DNA from: Agroathelia rolfsii
Taxonomy: Eukaryota > Basidiomycota > Agaricomycetes > Amylocorticiales > Amylocorticiaceae
Reading direction: 5' to 3'
DNA: 64,000 nt
Assembly: GCA_018343915.1 (NCBI GenBank)
Contig: JABRWF010000007.1
Span: 3,472,001-3,536,000 of the forward strand
This document shows positions 61,470 to 64,000 of this stretch, in pieces (positions within the stretch are counted from its first letter, which is position 1; each line of letters begins with the position of its first letter). The notes under the pieces were generated by a model. The model ran no database searches and was not told the DNA's origin. It was given only the letters and a program-made list of their open reading frames with translations. The position numbers and the translations under genes were made by a program.

Positions 61470-63496
61470 TTATTCTAACGATAGTTCAGTAGCGATCAGA
61501 TAAATACCAAGAATACAAGTATTAATCACCTTTGCTGGGTCAACTGATGAGTTGTAACCAGGATCATCAATCTGACAAAAACCTTCTCTGTCCTGCGATA
61601 GCTCGTTCATTTTATGGTTGGGGAGCGTTTCCGTTTCATTCATTTGGAAAGTATTCGTTGTTGTCACGGTGTCCACTCTAAACTGGATGCGTGGTGCTCT
61701 CGAACCAAGGCTTGAACTTGATTTTGGCGGTAATCGATTTGGCTTCTGATCTCCGTGGCGTATAAAAAAAGTTCTGCCATTGAGACTTCCGAGGAATGCG
61801 TTGGTCTCGACTATGGGCCTATTAGTAAGAAGTTTTAGGATTGACTGAAAGCTTACGAGGCGCAATTAGGAAAGTAAAGAAGACACCCAGAGCGCTGAAT
61901 GGCCACGCTATGGTCTGAATGAGATATAGGTATCAGAGAAAATTTAGTTCCAATGAAAACTTAATTGCAATTACAGATATGAAACAGGCAAGGATGCCGA
62001 GCCTGTGTATACGTATTGAAATCTGACATGTGAGGGGAGAATCACCATTTACGTACGTTGCAAGAAGTCCAGTATTAACTGTATATGCCATGATGTTGTT
62101 AATGGTGGTATCGGTTCTGAGAGACAATATCATGACGGATCTTCATAATAGCCAAACTCAAAGAAACCGTTACTTTTGATGTCCCGTACGTGATTTAGCG
62201 AGCAACCAGCATAAATATAGCGTGATCATAATGTCTGTGACAGTCCCGAATGCTGTCGCAAGCTTCAAATAAATCTAGCTCAAACATCAATGTTGACAAG
62301 CACATGTGCGATATATAGGGGTTCTAGCATTACCGTTATTTCTCCCCCAAGAATATTTGACAACCGCGTATACTTAGTCAGGCTAAATAATTCATCCTTT
62401 AGTAACCTAATAGAAGCAAAAATAGTAAAAAGCAGACGTACGCAAGTAGGGTAAACACTATAGCGAATATAAGAGTCATGTTTAGTCTGAGTCGTTTAAA
62501 TTCACAAACTCTAGCCACTGACCTGCAGTCATAACTGATGAAAGGAATCAGTCCTAATTAGACGTACTAATAAATGATATACTTACCTAAATGGCCGGTG
62601 GATGTCAAACCCTTTATTAAAGGGCATCGGATTAGGTGTTGCAGAAGACACGAAGTTTAACGGAGAATCTCTTACTATCAGGATGGACGGAATAATCTGT
62701 CTGCCAACTAATTTGCATGTTTAGATCTTTCCAAAACGTGGAAGTTGGAAACAACTTACGAATCCAAATACGCCATATGTAGAAGCTGCGGTTGTTTGAT
62801 ATTAATATTATTATTGAGGAACAATGTCCACATTCAGTGACATACATATATACTTGGCAAGATATTAGCCCCTGTAATGTTTTCATGAGAATGATAGGAA
62901 TATTTCAAAGTACATGAGCTAACCAGAGCGAGTCCACTGGCCTTGAGGGTGAGAGTTTTCACATAATTTATTAGCAAATAGATCGTGCTGATGCTCACCG
63001 GAAGTGACCTGTGAGTGAAGCTTATATCGGTGCTTGTGATGCAAGCCAGAAATTTGAGGACGAACCAAATATCATGTTCTAACATCGAAGGTTTGCCGAA
63101 GGATGATATGAGATAGTAGTACTGCATATGCATAACAAAGGCAACATGTGCCGTGTTTACCACCCTGAAATATACTGGCTCATTAGCATAATAAACTTGG
63201 AGATGTTTATTTGATTGTAAATAACCATAGCGAGGCGGCCTAGTTTGAGTTGTAATAAATCTTTATTGGAGAGGTAAAAAGATAAGACATTGCTTACTGT
63301 AATTCTAATCCAAAGTCTGTCCCCTTTGCTATGCCATTGGAAGTAATAAAATGTTTGTGCACAAGTTAGTCCATATAGGCTATGAGGTTGATAATCGATT
63401 TTATGTCCCAAGCATATTTCTAGATAATAATTACATGTTCAAGAGACCCATTCCTATGAGTGAAACTCCTAGAGTAGCGTCGATGGATGCGGACAT
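61470..63496 (-). CDS. Multi-pass membrane protein, distant DUF6534 relative
   Basis: Many-exon minus-strand gene. Exon 1 is MSASIDATLGVSLIGMGLLN; exon 2 YGLTCAQTFYYFQWHSKGDR then LWIRIT; next VVNTAHVAFVMHMQYYYLIS then SFGKPSMLEHDIW. Later exons are KLATAFGTVTDIMITLYLCW then LLAKSR, DTTINNIMAYTVNTGLLAT, LGILACFIS and TIAWPFSALGVFFTFLIAP. The last exon is PIVETNAFLGSLNGRTFFIR followed by about 100 hydrophilic residues, TAA at 61472-61470. The order (LGVSLIGM, CAQTFYYF, NTAHVAFVMH, I-M-AYTVNTGLL, NAFLGSLNGR) is the usual DUF6534 arrangement. It differs from array copies A-F: no MSxE start and a longer cytosolic tail. Function unknown. Confidence 0.65.
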
Positions 63497-64000
63497 TGCT
63501 TCTTAAAAGCCTTGGCCAGTTTACAGAGTGAGCAAAGGACTAGCTTGAGTATAATACAAAAATTACTTGCTCTTACTTTATAACCGTAACTCACTTCTGA
63601 TGTTTCCATTGTTGAGCTTCTGATTATCAACTAGGATCATGCACTCCAGACAGACAGAGCCTCGACCTCAGTAGGTCACAGTTTCCAACCTCAGTGATTA
63701 ATACACCAATTATAAGAAGAGAGCAAATGCAAACAAGAATAGCCGATTATGATCGCATACTTGATTGTTTCGATAATCAGCCGATGTTATGGCATCGCGA
63801 GTATGATTGTAGTCAGCTTGACGAAGCGACGGAAGTGCTACCATGAGTTTTTGCTACGTGGCAAACTACTTATCAGACTTTCGATTCAAAGAGTGTTCAA
63901 CAGCTTCAATCCAGCCTGCGTAATGTAGATATCGTGTAATGAAAGCATTGGATTGATCCATTAGTGTTCATAGAATTACTCGATTGTTATTTTCCCACTA
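63497..64000. other. Upstream flank to right window edge
   Basis: About 500 bp with no gene seen; presumed promoter of the minus-strand membrane protein gene. Confidence 0.4.

Overview
This window is nuclear DNA of a filamentous basidiomycete, most likely an agaricomycete. The evidence is dense short introns (about 45-70 bp, GT-AG), a NACHT-WD40 STAND gene with the C-terminal tail typical of agaricomycetes, many multi-pass proteins of the kind called DUF6534 in these fungi, and a tyrosine-kinase-like 'HGD' kinase relic. The exact genus cannot be read from the sequence; Cantharellales (Rhizoctonia/Ceratobasidium) would fit but this is only an impression. No prokaryotic operon logic, CRISPR array, rRNA or convincing tRNA was seen.

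Layout. (1) 1-6.1 kb: two same-strand paralogous STAND (NLR-like) genes on the minus strand. One is cut by the left edge. The other is complete, with eight phase-consistent exons coding for about 1305 aa: an N-terminal STAND domain, a NACHT ATPase and seven WD40 repeats. (2) 7.4-18.0 kb is a compact housekeeping block: CDK1/Cdc2 (minus, with a 6-nt microexon), the GPN-loop GTPase Gpn1/Npa3 (minus), cytosolic-type valyl-tRNA synthetase (plus, divergent from GPN1) and a small single-pass membrane protein (minus). (3) 18-29.2 kb is AT-rich and carries three plus-strand copies of a many-exon multi-pass membrane protein gene. (4) 30-31.3 kb holds a decayed protein kinase. (5) 32.5-45.2 kb is a second housekeeping island: SMC2 condensin (plus), a second decayed kinase-like gene (minus), a hydantoinase-A/5-oxoprolinase-like gene that lacks its B half (minus), and a divergent single-exon F-box gene (plus). 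(6) 46.1-55.9 kb has three minus-strand copies of the same membrane protein gene as region 3. (7) 58.2-63.5 kb has two further, more distant multi-pass membrane protein genes, one on each strand.

The most unusual feature is the pair of mirror-image arrays of the membrane-protein gene (three copies pointing right, three pointing left) enclosing the kinase relics, SMC2, HyuA and F-box genes. All six copies share an 18-nt microexon. The gene deserts between copies hold short inverted-repeat elements: three TA-flanked Tc1/mariner-like MITEs, a second MITE-like family in two copies, and other inverted or direct repeats. Together this looks like an expanding accessory gene family embedded in repeat-rich DNA, interleaved with conserved single-copy genes.
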